From Anaerolineaceae bacterium oral taxon 439 (GTDB taxonomy: Bacteria > Chloroflexota > Anaerolineae > Anaerolineales > Anaerolineaceae): DNA of 64,000 bases. The notes beneath the pieces are model-generated. The model had not been told where the DNA came from. It saw only the letters and a program-made list of their open reading frames with translations, and made no database searches. A program made the translations under genes and the position numbers. Positions 28,938-37,358 of the stretch are shown one piece after another (position 1 is the stretch's first letter; every line of letters begins with the position of its first letter). The stretch spans positions 2,852,001-2,916,000 of the forward strand of contig CP017039.1 in the NCBI GenBank assembly GCA_001717545.1, in the 5' to 3' direction.

Positions 28938-29707
28938 CGACGCAGCGTCACCAGCGGCGCCAGCGCCTTCCGGATCCAGTACTTCGCCGTCAGAAGACTG
29001 ACCGCTTTTCCGCCATCACGATAATGGATCGTCAGCATGTCCCGCCAGCAGCGCTCGTCCGCAACGATCGTCTTCGCGTCGGCATGAAGCCGGAAATTCG
29101 CCCATACCGCGCCGGGAAAATAACGGTACGGCGCGATCGCCGCCAGCCGCAGCCACAGGTCGTAATCCATCGCGAACCAGATATCCTGATCGAGCGGCCC
29201 GACCCGCTCCCAGAGCTCGGCGCGGAAGAAAAAGGCCTGCTGCGGGATATGGACCGAGCCGCGCCGAAGCGCGTTCAGGTCAGTCTGCTTCGCGTTGAAG
29301 CGTCCGATAACGCGATCGTCAGCGTCGATAAAGCTGCAATCGCCATACACGAACGAGCAGTCCGGCGCGGCGCGCAGCGCTTCAACCGCGCGGCGAATCG
29401 CCCCCGGCTCATACGTATCATCCGAATTCAGCCAGGCGAAAACTTCGCCCGTCCCGCGGTTGAACCCCTTGTTGATCGCGTGCGTCTGGCCCGCGTCGGG
29501 AACCGATACCCAATACGCGAGCCGATCGGCGTACCGCTCGATCACCTCGCGGCTCCCGTCGGTCGACCCGCCGTCGATAACGATATATTCCAGGTTCGGA
29601 TAATCCTGATCCAGAACCGACCGGATTGTCCGCTCCAGATACGCCGCCTGCTGATACGACGGAGTCACGACCGTCACTTTCGGGAATTCCTGACTAAAAG
29701 GCTTCAT
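28916..29707 (-). CDS. Family 2 glycosyltransferase
   Basis: 263-residue GT-A fold glycosyltransferase. VTVVTPSYQQAAYLERTIRS near residue 10 is the nucleotide-binding start. IVIDGGSTDGSREV near residue 43 carries the first Asp, and WLNSDDTYEPGA near residue 93 is the DxD-type metal motif (NSDD). DYDLWLRLA near residue 162 resembles the ED-type acceptor/catalytic region. It would transfer a sugar from a nucleotide donor at the cytoplasmic face of the membrane to a growing lipid-linked glycan. The ATG at 29707 overlaps the preceding GT39-like stop by 14 bases; an earlier ATG would add a basic tail inside that gene. It is the last gene of the six-gene glycan operon from 35561. Confidence 0.88.
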   Translation of the reverse strand: MKPFSQEFPKVTVVTPSYQQAAYLERTIRSVLDQDYPNLEYIVIDGGSTDGSREVIERYADRLAYWVSVPDAGQTHAINKGFNRGTGEVFAWLNSDDTYEPGAIRRAVEALRAAPDCSFVYGDCSFIDADDRVIGRFNAKQTDLNALRRGSVHIPQQAFFFRAELWERVGPLDQDIWFAMDYDLWLRLAAIAPYRYFPGAVWANFRLHADAKTIVADERCWRDMLTIHYRDGGKAVSLLTAKYWIRKALAPLVTLRRRRLAGK

Positions 29708-31250
29708 TCGTCCGCTCCTCCGGCGCATCGTCGCCATTATCGATCCTGAACACGAGAGCGCCCTCCTCGCGTTCCAATAATTCGCCGTGCGCCTGGAGCC
29801 ACTGCTGGAGACGCGGCTGCTGATAAAACCGCTCCATGTCGGTCGCGATAAAATACTGACGGTTATTCATCGTTTCCCGGAGAACGCGGTCAGCCTCCGC
29901 CGCCGGAAGCGCCTCGACCGACCCGTCCCAGATCATCGCCGTCCGCAGCCCCCAGTACATCAGCCCCGCGCCGTAATCGTCCATCAGGCCGACAATGTTA
30001 ATCTGATTCGGATAAGGATCGTACCGTTCCGCGATCCGCCGGTACCGCTCAGGAGCGTCGCGGAAATCCGTCCGCCCCAGCCGCGTCGCCGTGTCGACGA
30101 TCATCCAGCCGCAGCCAAGCGCGATCGCTCCTGCGATCATCGTCCGCCCCAGCCAGTCCCGCCCGCGCGCCCGCTCGATTCTGGCGGCAACGGTCCCGAC
30201 GCTATCCACGAAAGCCCCGAGCCCAACTGACGCCAGCGGAAAGAGCGGCGTCTGATAATAATCGTGCGTCCCGATATGATGCGGCAGCGCGAAACCATAC
30301 GCTGCGTACCCGACCAGGTACCCGACCCAGATCCATCGCAGACCCGTCCGCCGGATCAGCGCCAGCCCGATCAGCGCGGCCGCGATCAACCCGATGCCAA
30401 AAACCGCGTCGATCTCCCGAAGCCAGCGGATATAAAAACCAATCGAAAACCATTCGCTGAAAACGAATCGCCCCTGGTACTGCTGCCGAAGGAAGCCGTC
30501 GATCCAGACTCCCCAGACATTATACGCCGCGGTCGGACCGACCATCATCAGCGCCATCAGCCAGACCTGCGCCGAAGCGAACGCTTTCCGGATCGACCCA
30601 CACGTCGAAAGGATGGCAAATCCGAGCGCGAACCCGATCGGAAAGATCATGACCTGTTTCACGTAAACCGCCGCGCCGGCGAAGACCGCGGTCAGGATCG
30701 CCGCCCCCCAGCTCCGCCGCTCCGTCCAGCCGCCCAGCGTCGCCAACGCGAAAATCGTCAGCGCCGTCATCAGCGCCTCCGGCTGGAACGAGCGGCTGAC
30801 GAGAACGCCGTACGGAAGGAGGAGATACAGCGCAAACGCGGCCGCCCGCCCCACGTCCGATAACCAGCCGCGGCAAATCCGATTCAGCCCCGCCGCGCCG
30901 ATCAGCCAGAACAGGATCGCCAGCGCCCGCGGCAGGCGCAAATCCGCGTCGCCGGCCAGCGCATACAGCTTGGCCGAAATATACTCCATGACCGGCGGCT
31001 CGATCCAGAGCTCCTGTTCCCCGCGGATCCGCGCCTCTTCGCGCTCCGCCGCCCCCCAGCCCGGAAGCGTTCCGCCGTCGGCGAGATAAAAACCACGCGC
31101 GATCAGCGCCGAATGCAGCTGGCGCGCCGGATGAAAATCCAACGGCGGGTTCGAAAAATCCAGAAAGCGCAGCGCAGCGCCGATCAGGAAAATCAGGATC
31201 AGCGCAGCCCGCCCGGACCGACCGATCGAAAGATGTCGCGTTTCGTTCAT
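29694..31250 (-). CDS. GT39-like membrane glycosyltransferase (first of two paralogues)
   Basis: 518-residue polytopic protein of the ArnT/PMT (GT-C) type. The first helix ends in DFSNPPLDFHPARQLHS near residue 31, where the acidic residue in the first loop is the expected catalytic position. About 10 further hydrophobic helices follow, and a soluble C-terminal domain of about 110 residues with SVEALPAAEADRVLRE and YFIATDMER. Such enzymes use polyprenyl-phosphate sugars to modify proteins or lipids on the outer face of the membrane. It overlaps the next upstream paralogue by four bases (ATGA), so the pair is translationally coupled. The donor and acceptor are unknown. Confidence 0.8.
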   Translation of the reverse strand: MNETRHLSIGRSGRAALILIFLIGAALRFLDFSNPPLDFHPARQLHSALIARGFYLADGGTLPGWGAAEREEARIRGEQELWIEPPVMEYISAKLYALAGDADLRLPRALAILFWLIGAAGLNRICRGWLSDVGRAAAFALYLLLPYGVLVSRSFQPEALMTALTIFALATLGGWTERRSWGAAILTAVFAGAAVYVKQVMIFPIGFALGFAILSTCGSIRKAFASAQVWLMALMMVGPTAAYNVWGVWIDGFLRQQYQGRFVFSEWFSIGFYIRWLREIDAVFGIGLIAAALIGLALIRRTGLRWIWVGYLVGYAAYGFALPHHIGTHDYYQTPLFPLASVGLGAFVDSVGTVAARIERARGRDWLGRTMIAGAIALGCGWMIVDTATRLGRTDFRDAPERYRRIAERYDPYPNQINIVGLMDDYGAGLMYWGLRTAMIWDGSVEALPAAEADRVLRETMNNRQYFIATDMERFYQQPRLQQWLQAHGELLEREEGALVFRIDNGDDAPEERTNEAF

Positions 31251-32788
31251 GGCTCTTTTACCCGGCGCAAGTCGTAAAGAATATAGCCGTTCCCTTCCGC
31301 AGCAATTTCATATCCCTCAAGCCGTTCGAGCAGCTCCGGCTGCGCCGCCAGCTCGTTCAGCGCCGAAACAAAAAAATAATCCTGTCCCGCGGTCAGCGCG
31401 GTAAACAGCGCCTCAAAATCGCTTTCGCCGCGCCCCGCCGCGCTGAACAGCCGTTCATCGCCCGCCGTCCGCCAGCTCAACGCCAACCGCCGCCAGCCGT
31501 AATAATTCAGCCGCATCCCGTAATCGCCGGTCAGCCCGATCAGGCTGGCGTCAGCCGGGACCGCTTCGCCCACCCGTCGCCAGCTCGCCGGCTCGAGGCG
31601 ATAATCCGCCGCGCGGAGCCGCCCCACCGCGACATACCCGCCATAAAACGCCCCGGCGCAGCAGATCGCCGCGGCCGCGCACCGCCGCAGCCGCGATCCC
31701 TCGCCGTATTTCTTCCAGAGAAGCTCGAAAAGCGGCGCGAGCGAAATCGCGCAAAGCGGGTAAATCATCATGCTGTAATACTCGTGCGTCGTTATCTGAT
31801 ACGGAACGGTCAGCCCGTACGCGAGATATCCGGCCCATGCCCCGCCGATCACCAGCGCCTTCCCGCGTTCCGCGCTCAGCAGGCTCAGCCCCGACAGGAA
31901 AATCGCCGGCAGCGTGATCAGCCCTTTCAGCATCGCCAGCCAATCGGCGTAAAAACCCGGATCCAGGATCATCCCGCTCAGCGACACGACCCAGAAAGAC
32001 AGGAAATCCCCCGACCGCCCCGGCGTCAGCGCCGCAGCGTAAATCAGGCTCGGCGCGACCGCGGCCAGCCCGACCCCAACCGTCTCGATCGCGCGCGCGC
32101 GAAATCCGTCCTCGCGGAGCCGGGCGGCGAAGACCCCCAGAAGAATCCCTGCGATAAAAAATCCGGCGAACGCTTTGATCAGCGTTGCGGTCCCGCCGAG
32201 GAGCGCGGTTAAAATCGCGTCGCGCCGGCGCCCGCTTTCGCGCCAACGCAGCCCGGCCCAGATCGACGCCGTGATCCAGGCGCACATCCACGGATCGGGC
32301 TGAATCGACCGGCTCATCACCACGCTCATCGGGAAAAAAAACATGACCGCGAGCGCGGCCCACGCCCCCGCCCGGGCGCCAAGCCGCCTCGCGCAGAGCC
32401 AGACGAAAAATCCTGCGACCGTCCAGAACAGCGCTGAGAAAACGCGCCCTAACCGCCAGTCCTCGCGGCCAATCATCCGGTACCCTGACGCCAGAACACG
32501 TTCGAGGATCGGCGGTTCGTACGTTTCCAACGCGCTAAGGTCCCTCGAAAGCGCGCTCAGCGCCGGATCGGCGTCCGGAAGCGAACGAACATAAAAATCG
32601 CGCGCGAGGATCAACGACCTTAACTGCCGCGTGCCATGAAAATCGAGCGGCGGATCGTCGAAATCCGCAAGCCGAAGCGCAAATCCGACCGACAGGATCA
32701 GGATCAGGCCGACAATCGTCCTGATCCTTTCCGATACCCTGATCTTATTTTCTTCCCGGCCCATCGCGACCGTTTCGCTCGCGGACAA
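31247..32788 (-). CDS. GT39-like membrane glycosyltransferase (second paralogue)
   Basis: 513-residue GT-C type protein sharing the DFDDPPLDFHGTRQLRS loop with its downstream neighbour, as well as the same helix pattern and a later YEPPILERVLASGYR segment (matching EPPVMEYISAKLY there). The C-terminal soluble region contains LIGLTGDYGMRLNYYGWR, paralleling IVGLMDDYGAGLMYWGLR of the neighbour. The two genes therefore arose by tandem duplication. It begins one base after the stop of the GT2 gene upstream. Extracytoplasmic sugar transfer from a lipid carrier is the expected activity; which sugar each paralogue uses cannot be read from sequence. Confidence 0.8.
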   Translation of the reverse strand: MSASETVAMGREENKIRVSERIRTIVGLILILSVGFALRLADFDDPPLDFHGTRQLRSLILARDFYVRSLPDADPALSALSRDLSALETYEPPILERVLASGYRMIGREDWRLGRVFSALFWTVAGFFVWLCARRLGARAGAWAALAVMFFFPMSVVMSRSIQPDPWMCAWITASIWAGLRWRESGRRRDAILTALLGGTATLIKAFAGFFIAGILLGVFAARLREDGFRARAIETVGVGLAAVAPSLIYAAALTPGRSGDFLSFWVVSLSGMILDPGFYADWLAMLKGLITLPAIFLSGLSLLSAERGKALVIGGAWAGYLAYGLTVPYQITTHEYYSMMIYPLCAISLAPLFELLWKKYGEGSRLRRCAAAAICCAGAFYGGYVAVGRLRAADYRLEPASWRRVGEAVPADASLIGLTGDYGMRLNYYGWRRLALSWRTAGDERLFSAAGRGESDFEALFTALTAGQDYFFVSALNELAAQPELLERLEGYEIAAEGNGYILYDLRRVKEP

Positions 32789-32789
32789 C

Positions 32790-33764
32790 TCAGTTCCTCT
32801 CCGGCCCCTGGATCCATGCCTGATACGCGCGCAGTCCCTCCAGTCGTTTCGCGGACTGCCGCTCGAAAATCCGCGCCGCCGCGGACGGCGAAACCAAACC
32901 CAACCCCGTCAGCAGAACTCTCCGCCAATCGTCAATGACCCGCTTCGGCGCGAGCGTAAACGCCTTCGCGTACGCCCGCAGCGCAGCCCCGTTCATTCCC
33001 CCGACCGACAGGTAATTCGCGTCGAGCCAGGCCGCGCCGCCGCGAATCTTTTTCACGATCGGTTCGCTCATCGTCCGAAAGCGTTCGTCAGATAAAAGCC
33101 AACCGACAATCCGGCGCGCTTCTTTCCCGAAATCAGCCGTATTCGCGCGGTTCTTCGCCTCGGAATAAAACCGCGCCGCGGCTAACGGTTCCGGAAGATA
33201 AACGATCCCCGCGTCCGGCGTCATGCGCAGCCACAGATGATGATCCAATAAATAATGATACGTGAGGTCCAGCCCGCCGCTCTTCTCCCAAAGCGAACGG
33301 CGGAAAAAGACCGCCGGCTGGCTGATAATCCGGAATGACGCTAAATCCGCCCATTCGTACGGCGCGAAACGCATAACGTTCACCAGCGCCCCGTCCCGAT
33401 CGACCGACAACGCGTCGCCATAGACGAAATCGATGTCCGGACGCTCGCTGAAAACCCGCGCGACGCGCTCGAACGCCCCGGAAAGATAAAAATCGTCCGA
33501 ATTGATCCAGCCGTAGATATCGCCGCCCGCCCGCGCGAAACCTTTATTGATCGCGTCCGCCTGACCGCGGTCCTTTTCAGAAACCCAGCCGCTCAACTCG
33601 CGCGAATGCGCTTCGAGAATTTTCCGGCTCCCGTCGTCCGACCCGCCGTCGATAACGAAATACTCCGCGGCGGGGTAAGACTGCGTCAGGACGGATTGGA
33701 TCGTCCGCTCCAGAAAAGCGGCCTGCCGGTACGACGGCGTCACGATCGAAAAACGCAGAGCCAT
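32790..33764 (-). CDS. Family 2 glycosyltransferase
   Basis: 324-residue GT2 enzyme. FSIVTPSYRQAAFLERTIQS near residue 5 and FVIDGGSDDGSRKI near residue 36 form the donor site, with GWINSDDFYLSGAF near residue 84 as the metal-binding NSDD motif. LLDHHLWLRM near residue 168 matches the position of DYDLWLRL in the other GT2 gene, with His replacing Asp-Tyr. The extra C-terminal 60 residues include basic helices. It follows the DUF115 gene by four bases and is followed by the two GT39-like genes, a compact glycan assembly operon. It probably adds a sugar on the cytoplasmic side. Confidence 0.87.
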   Translation of the reverse strand: MALRFSIVTPSYRQAAFLERTIQSVLTQSYPAAEYFVIDGGSDDGSRKILEAHSRELSGWVSEKDRGQADAINKGFARAGGDIYGWINSDDFYLSGAFERVARVFSERPDIDFVYGDALSVDRDGALVNVMRFAPYEWADLASFRIISQPAVFFRRSLWEKSGGLDLTYHYLLDHHLWLRMTPDAGIVYLPEPLAAARFYSEAKNRANTADFGKEARRIVGWLLSDERFRTMSEPIVKKIRGGAAWLDANYLSVGGMNGAALRAYAKAFTLAPKRVIDDWRRVLLTGLGLVSPSAAARIFERQSAKRLEGLRAYQAWIQGPERN

Positions 33765-33768
33765 ATCG

Positions 33769-34584
33769 CTAAAACAGGCTTTCGTAATCGGTTTTCGGAA
33801 AAATCGTCAGCTTCCCGCCGACGGTCGCGTCGATGACCCGCCGGCCCGCCGCGCGGTACGTTTCGTTCGCGAGCGCGTACGCTTTCTCCGACGTCTCTAA
33901 ATCCGGGAGCTGCCAGCGGAAACCTTTCCCGAAATAACCGGGGTTGAAATGGTTGGGATCGTCTCCCTGCGAAACGACCGTTTCGTTCGGCTTTCCCTGC
34001 GTTGCGAACGAATGGTCCACGCCGATCAGGATGACTTCGGAAAACCCCAGGTAATACGCCGTCTGAAGCGCCATGTACGTTACCGTCGCCCCCTCCCACA
34101 TCCGGAAGCGGATATCCTTCTGGAACTTCGCGCCGGTATACGTCGCGTACAGGAAATAAAGATCCTCCTCCGGCGAGAGGTACTTCAGCGCCCGCGTCGT
34201 CACGAACCGCGGCATCGTCAGCCGCTGGATATCCGCCGACGTCTGTTCCACGACCAGATCGTTAACGCAAAGATAATACGACGTTTCGAACCCCATCTCC
34301 GGGAACGCCAGATAGATCCGGTTCAGCCCGAACGTCGTTTCGTTCCGCAGCTTCGATAAATCGGTCCGTTTCAGGCTCGGTCCGTTCCCCAGAATAAAAC
34401 AGCGCTCGCCGCGATGTCGGTCGCGGAGCGCGGTCAGCCGCGCGATCGAGTCGCGCCGGGCCGGGTTCAGGTACGCCGCCGGCAGGTTTGGAACGCGTTT
34501 TAAGCCGTCGTAAACCTCCTTTCCGGCGGAAAGGATCGGCGCGGGAACCGTCCGGCTGAGAAAATCCTTAATTTTCGGATTCAT
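33769..34584 (-). CDS. DUF115/MptE-like (Maf-type) putative nonulosonate transferase
   Basis: 271-residue protein with the DUF115 core. RCFILGNGPSLKRTDLSKL near residue 43 is the hallmark, followed by FGLNRIYLAF, YYLCVNDLVVEQ, and WEGATVTYMALQTAYYLGF with ILIGVDHSFAT near residue 183. In motility-associated factor (Maf) proteins this core is thought to transfer pseudaminic or legionaminic acid to flagellin. Here it stands alone, without the flanking Maf domains. A NeuB/NeuA nonulosonic acid set lies a few kilobases upstream on the same strand. A transferase for a CMP-activated nonulosonate is therefore plausible. The archaeal MptE pterin function is an alternative but does not fit the setting. 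The start overlaps the upstream dehydrogenase stop by one base. Confidence 0.75.
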   Translation of the reverse strand: MNPKIKDFLSRTVPAPILSAGKEVYDGLKRVPNLPAAYLNPARRDSIARLTALRDRHRGERCFILGNGPSLKRTDLSKLRNETTFGLNRIYLAFPEMGFETSYYLCVNDLVVEQTSADIQRLTMPRFVTTRALKYLSPEEDLYFLYATYTGAKFQKDIRFRMWEGATVTYMALQTAYYLGFSEVILIGVDHSFATQGKPNETVVSQGDDPNHFNPGYFGKGFRWQLPDLETSEKAYALANETYRAAGRRVIDATVGGKLTIFPKTDYESLF

Positions 34585-35561
34585 TAATATTTCTTTTTGA
34601 GTTCTTCAATATTGCTCGTGTCAAAACCGAGCGCGGCGACGCAGTTCCGGATCGTCGACCAATGCACCCGTTCGCAGGCGATCGGGCTGAAATTCGAGTT
34701 GTGCGGCGCGAGCATGACGTTATCCATCGTCAGCAGCTCCGACGACGCCGGAAGCGGTTCCGTTTCAAAAACGTCGAGCGCCGCGGCGGCGATTGTTCCC
34801 GCTTTCAGCGCTTCGATAAGCGCCGGTTCGTCGACGACCGGCCCGCGCGACAGGTTCAGCAGGATCGCCGTCGGCTTCATCCTTTTCAGCGTTTCCGCGT
34901 TGATCAGGTGATAGCTGGTCGGGTTTAAGTCGACATGGCAGGTCACAATATCCGATTCAGCCAGCAGTTTTTCCAGAGAAACGTTTTCCGCCCGCGTTTC
35001 GAGCATGAAGTCCGGCCGGATTTCGATAATATCGTTGCAGAGGATCCGCGCGCCGAAGCCGCGGAGCCGGCGCGCGACCGCCTGACCGCAATTCCCAACG
35101 CCGATAATCCCCACCGTCGCTTCCGACAGCGTCGAGATCGGCGGCTTATTCCACACCCCCTCGCGCATCGAGGCATCCATCGCCTTCAATCCGCGCACAA
35201 ACGACAGCATGTAGCCGATCGCTGACTCGGCTACCGGGACCGTGAACGCGTTGACCGTGTTGCCGATAACGACGCCGAATTTGGCGCAGGCCGCTTTATC
35301 GATCGCGTCGATCCCGGTTCCCCATTTCGAAACGACCTTAAGCCGTGGGGCGCAGGCCTCGATCACGCGCGCGCTGAACTCGTCGTCGCCGCAGAGAATC
35401 CCGTCAAACTGCCCGGCATATTTCAGGATATCGTCCTCGCGAAGCTTCTGTTTCACTTCCGGGATAATCACTTCCAAACCGTAAACTTCTTCAAGAACGC
35501 GCTTGAACCGTTCCCGCTGAGCCATCATGTACGGCGCCGATAATATAACCGTTTTCTTCAT
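34584..35561 (-). CDS. D-isomer-specific 2-hydroxyacid dehydrogenase
   Basis: 325-residue NAD-dependent dehydrogenase of the phosphoglycerate dehydrogenase-like family. The dinucleotide motif GIIGVGNCGQAVARRLRGFG is near residue 150. The catalytic Arg region is LNLSRGPVVDEPAL near residue 233, the Glu is in DVFETEPLP near 262, and the His is in MLAPHNSNFS near 282. No ACT or other C-terminal regulatory domain is present, so it is not a full-length serine-pathway SerA. It heads the glycan operon with DUF115, GT2 and GT39-like genes. It may make or recycle a hydroxyacid decoration of the glycan, but this is speculative. Confidence 0.85.
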   Translation of the reverse strand: MKKTVILSAPYMMAQRERFKRVLEEVYGLEVIIPEVKQKLREDDILKYAGQFDGILCGDDEFSARVIEACAPRLKVVSKWGTGIDAIDKAACAKFGVVIGNTVNAFTVPVAESAIGYMLSFVRGLKAMDASMREGVWNKPPISTLSEATVGIIGVGNCGQAVARRLRGFGARILCNDIIEIRPDFMLETRAENVSLEKLLAESDIVTCHVDLNPTSYHLINAETLKRMKPTAILLNLSRGPVVDEPALIEALKAGTIAAAALDVFETEPLPASSELLTMDNVMLAPHNSNFSPIACERVHWSTIRNCVAALGFDTSNIEELKKKY

Positions 35562-35594
35562 TTACGTTTCTCCCTTATTATTCCGCTATCCTCT

Positions 35595-35622
35595 ATTTTA
35601 GTCAGCTTTCAGCAGAATGCAA
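35595..35622 (-). promoter_or_regulatory. Probable promoter of the glycan operon
   Basis: On the minus strand TTGCAT (35617-35622) and TAAAAT (35595-35600) are 16 bases apart and lie 34 bases before the dehydrogenase ATG. Both are near-consensus. The rest of the gap up to the ABC gene stop at 35773 shows no clear terminator. Confidence 0.5.
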
Positions 35623-35772
35623 ATCCGAGGAACGATATCCATGGCGGGATGACCTCCGCAGCGGATTACCAAAGGAAACACGGCGCTCAGCGAATTCCGC
35701 GCTTCCCCTTTACCTTGCGTCAAATATAGAATTGGACAGGATACCGGACGCGGATGATCCCCACCGGTCGGC

Positions 35773-36459
35773 TTACGCGACTGCGAAAGCAGCGCGCTCC
35801 GCGATTTCGTAAGGCGCAAGCCTCCCGGCATCCAATTTAAACACCTGATCACAGAGGATCTTCAACTCATCCGGATAGTTGCTCGTCAGGAGAATCGTCT
35901 TCCCTGCCCGATTTAATTCAACGATCAGGTCATAAATTTGCCGCTGCCCATCCACGTCCAGCATATTCGTCGGCTCGTCCAGCAGCAGCAAATCCGGATC
36001 TTCCATCAACGCCTGCGCCAGATATAACCGCTGCATCATGCCGCTCGAATAGCAGCTGACCGGACGGCCGTCCCCGCCGTTCAGGCCGACGACGCTCAGG
36101 ACTTCAAGGATCCTTCCCGTCGGGACCGAACCGCTCACGGCGGCGAGGATCGTCAAATTTTCGAGTGCGCTCGCGCTGCGCAAAAATCCGGGCGAATCAA
36201 TCAGGACGCCCGTATTCGGCGCGAACTCGGCTTCCATGCCGATTTTCTTCCCGAAGACACGGACTTCACCGCGCGTCGGTCGGATGAATCCGCTCAGGCA
36301 GCGCAGCAAAACCGACTTCCCTGCGCCGTTCGCGCCCGTAACGCCGTAGATCCTTCCGCGCGGAAGTTCGAGATTCACGCCGTCCAGAACGGTCTTCTTC
36401 CCAAACGACAGCGCCACGTCTGAGGCGGTCAAAACGTATTTTTCATCCATATTGTTCAT
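35773..36459 (-). CDS. ABC transporter ATP-binding protein (YtrB-like)
   Basis: 228-residue ABC ATPase. Walker A is VTGANGAGKSVLLRC near residue 36, the Q-loop region lies near TGVLIDSPGF, the signature is CYSSGMMQRLYLAQAL near residue 135, and Walker B is LLLLDEPTNMLD near residue 158. The H-loop is unusual: after ILLTSNYPDEL the expected His is replaced by Asn (SN rather than SH), which could reduce hydrolysis. The start overlaps the upstream permease by four bases. It is the last gene of a four-gene operon GntR - permease - permease - ATPase, the arrangement of Bacillus ytrABC-type loci that respond to envelope stress. The substrate is unknown. Confidence 0.85.
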   Translation of the reverse strand: MNNMDEKYVLTASDVALSFGKKTVLDGVNLELPRGRIYGVTGANGAGKSVLLRCLSGFIRPTRGEVRVFGKKIGMEAEFAPNTGVLIDSPGFLRSASALENLTILAAVSGSVPTGRILEVLSVVGLNGGDGRPVSCYSSGMMQRLYLAQALMEDPDLLLLDEPTNMLDVDGQRQIYDLIVELNRAGKTILLTSNYPDELKILCDQVFKLDAGRLAPYEIAERAAFAVA

Positions 36460-37352
36460 GCGCGGCCTTCTTCCTTCGAATCATGTTTTGAGACGAGCGG
36501 AACACATTCGCAGAGCTTCCGCCCAATCAAATTTAGAACTGCAATCCAGATCAGCCAATAGGCAAACGACCACCAGATTGGCCCCTGCCGAAACGGGAAC
36601 GCCCAATAAACCATCGTCAGATTCCGCAGCGGCGATAAAATCGAAATCAGGGACGGAACGTTGATTAACGCGTATTCGAGCGGGAACGTCACGGCGCAGA
36701 GAACCATGACCGCGAGGTACCCCCAGAGCGGTTTCCCAAGCCGCAGCGTCAGAATCATCATCACCATACCGAGCGTCCAGAAACCCAACGTCTGCATCAT
36801 GAAGACAATAAAAGCCAGCCTCATCGGCGCGGTATAACCGAATTTCATCATCGCCGGCGTCAGAATACTCGTTCCGCTCGCTCCAAACGCGCTCCAATTC
36901 AGATCAAACCCGTTGCGGATAACGCCGGCGGCGAAAACGATCGCCATGCACAGCGCAAGATACAGCGCCGCCGCGATCAGCGTCACGGCGCTTTTCACGC
37001 CCCACCACCTCCGCCGCGAGCCAAGCCGGAACAGCGCCAGGTTTCCAAACTCGCTTTCAGGGAGAATATCCGAAACGCAGAGCAGGAAGAGACTCAGCGT
37101 CCCCAAGACAAGATATTCCAGATTTCCAAACGCAATAAAAAAAGCATCCCAGCCGTTGACCTGATTCGTGACCATGCCGAATGCATCCGGCAGCATCGTC
37201 AGATCCATCGGCGGATATTCGTTGCCGACGAGCGCGATGGCGTTCGATGATAAATAGGCGATGAATCCGACGACCGGAAAAATCATCAGCCAGCGCGGAC
37301 GCAGCAGCATCCGTTTCAATTGATATTGAAAATATGCGGACGGTTTCATCAT
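36456..37352 (-). CDS. ABC transporter permease subunit of a GntR-linked exporter
   Basis: 298-residue membrane protein with six or more hydrophobic segments. The first lies after a basic start (KRMLLRPRWLMIFPVVGFIAY). Pairs of helices follow near residues 70-90, 115-140 and 175-200, and a last one near residue 260. The large loop after the first helix (EYPPMDLTMLPDAFG) resembles ABC-2 type permeases. It overlaps the ATPase start by four bases and lies seven bases after the first permease stop. Together with that permease it would form the membrane channel. The second half contains no known substrate motif. Confidence 0.7.
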   Translation of the reverse strand: MMKPSAYFQYQLKRMLLRPRWLMIFPVVGFIAYLSSNAIALVGNEYPPMDLTMLPDAFGMVTNQVNGWDAFFIAFGNLEYLVLGTLSLFLLCVSDILPESEFGNLALFRLGSRRRWWGVKSAVTLIAAALYLALCMAIVFAAGVIRNGFDLNWSAFGASGTSILTPAMMKFGYTAPMRLAFIVFMMQTLGFWTLGMVMMILTLRLGKPLWGYLAVMVLCAVTFPLEYALINVPSLISILSPLRNLTMVYWAFPFRQGPIWWSFAYWLIWIAVLNLIGRKLCECVPLVSKHDSKEEGRA

Positions 37353-37358
37353 TCCTCC

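Noticed and set aside
31551-32363. Minus-strand 270-codon frame inside the second GT39-like gene
   Set aside because: Same-strand shadow rich in Arg, Gly and Asp; the GT39 frame has clear membrane helices and conserved loops.
35623-35772. Terminator for the GntR/ABC operon after 35773
   Set aside because: No convincing stem followed by Ts could be found in this gap, so none is reported.
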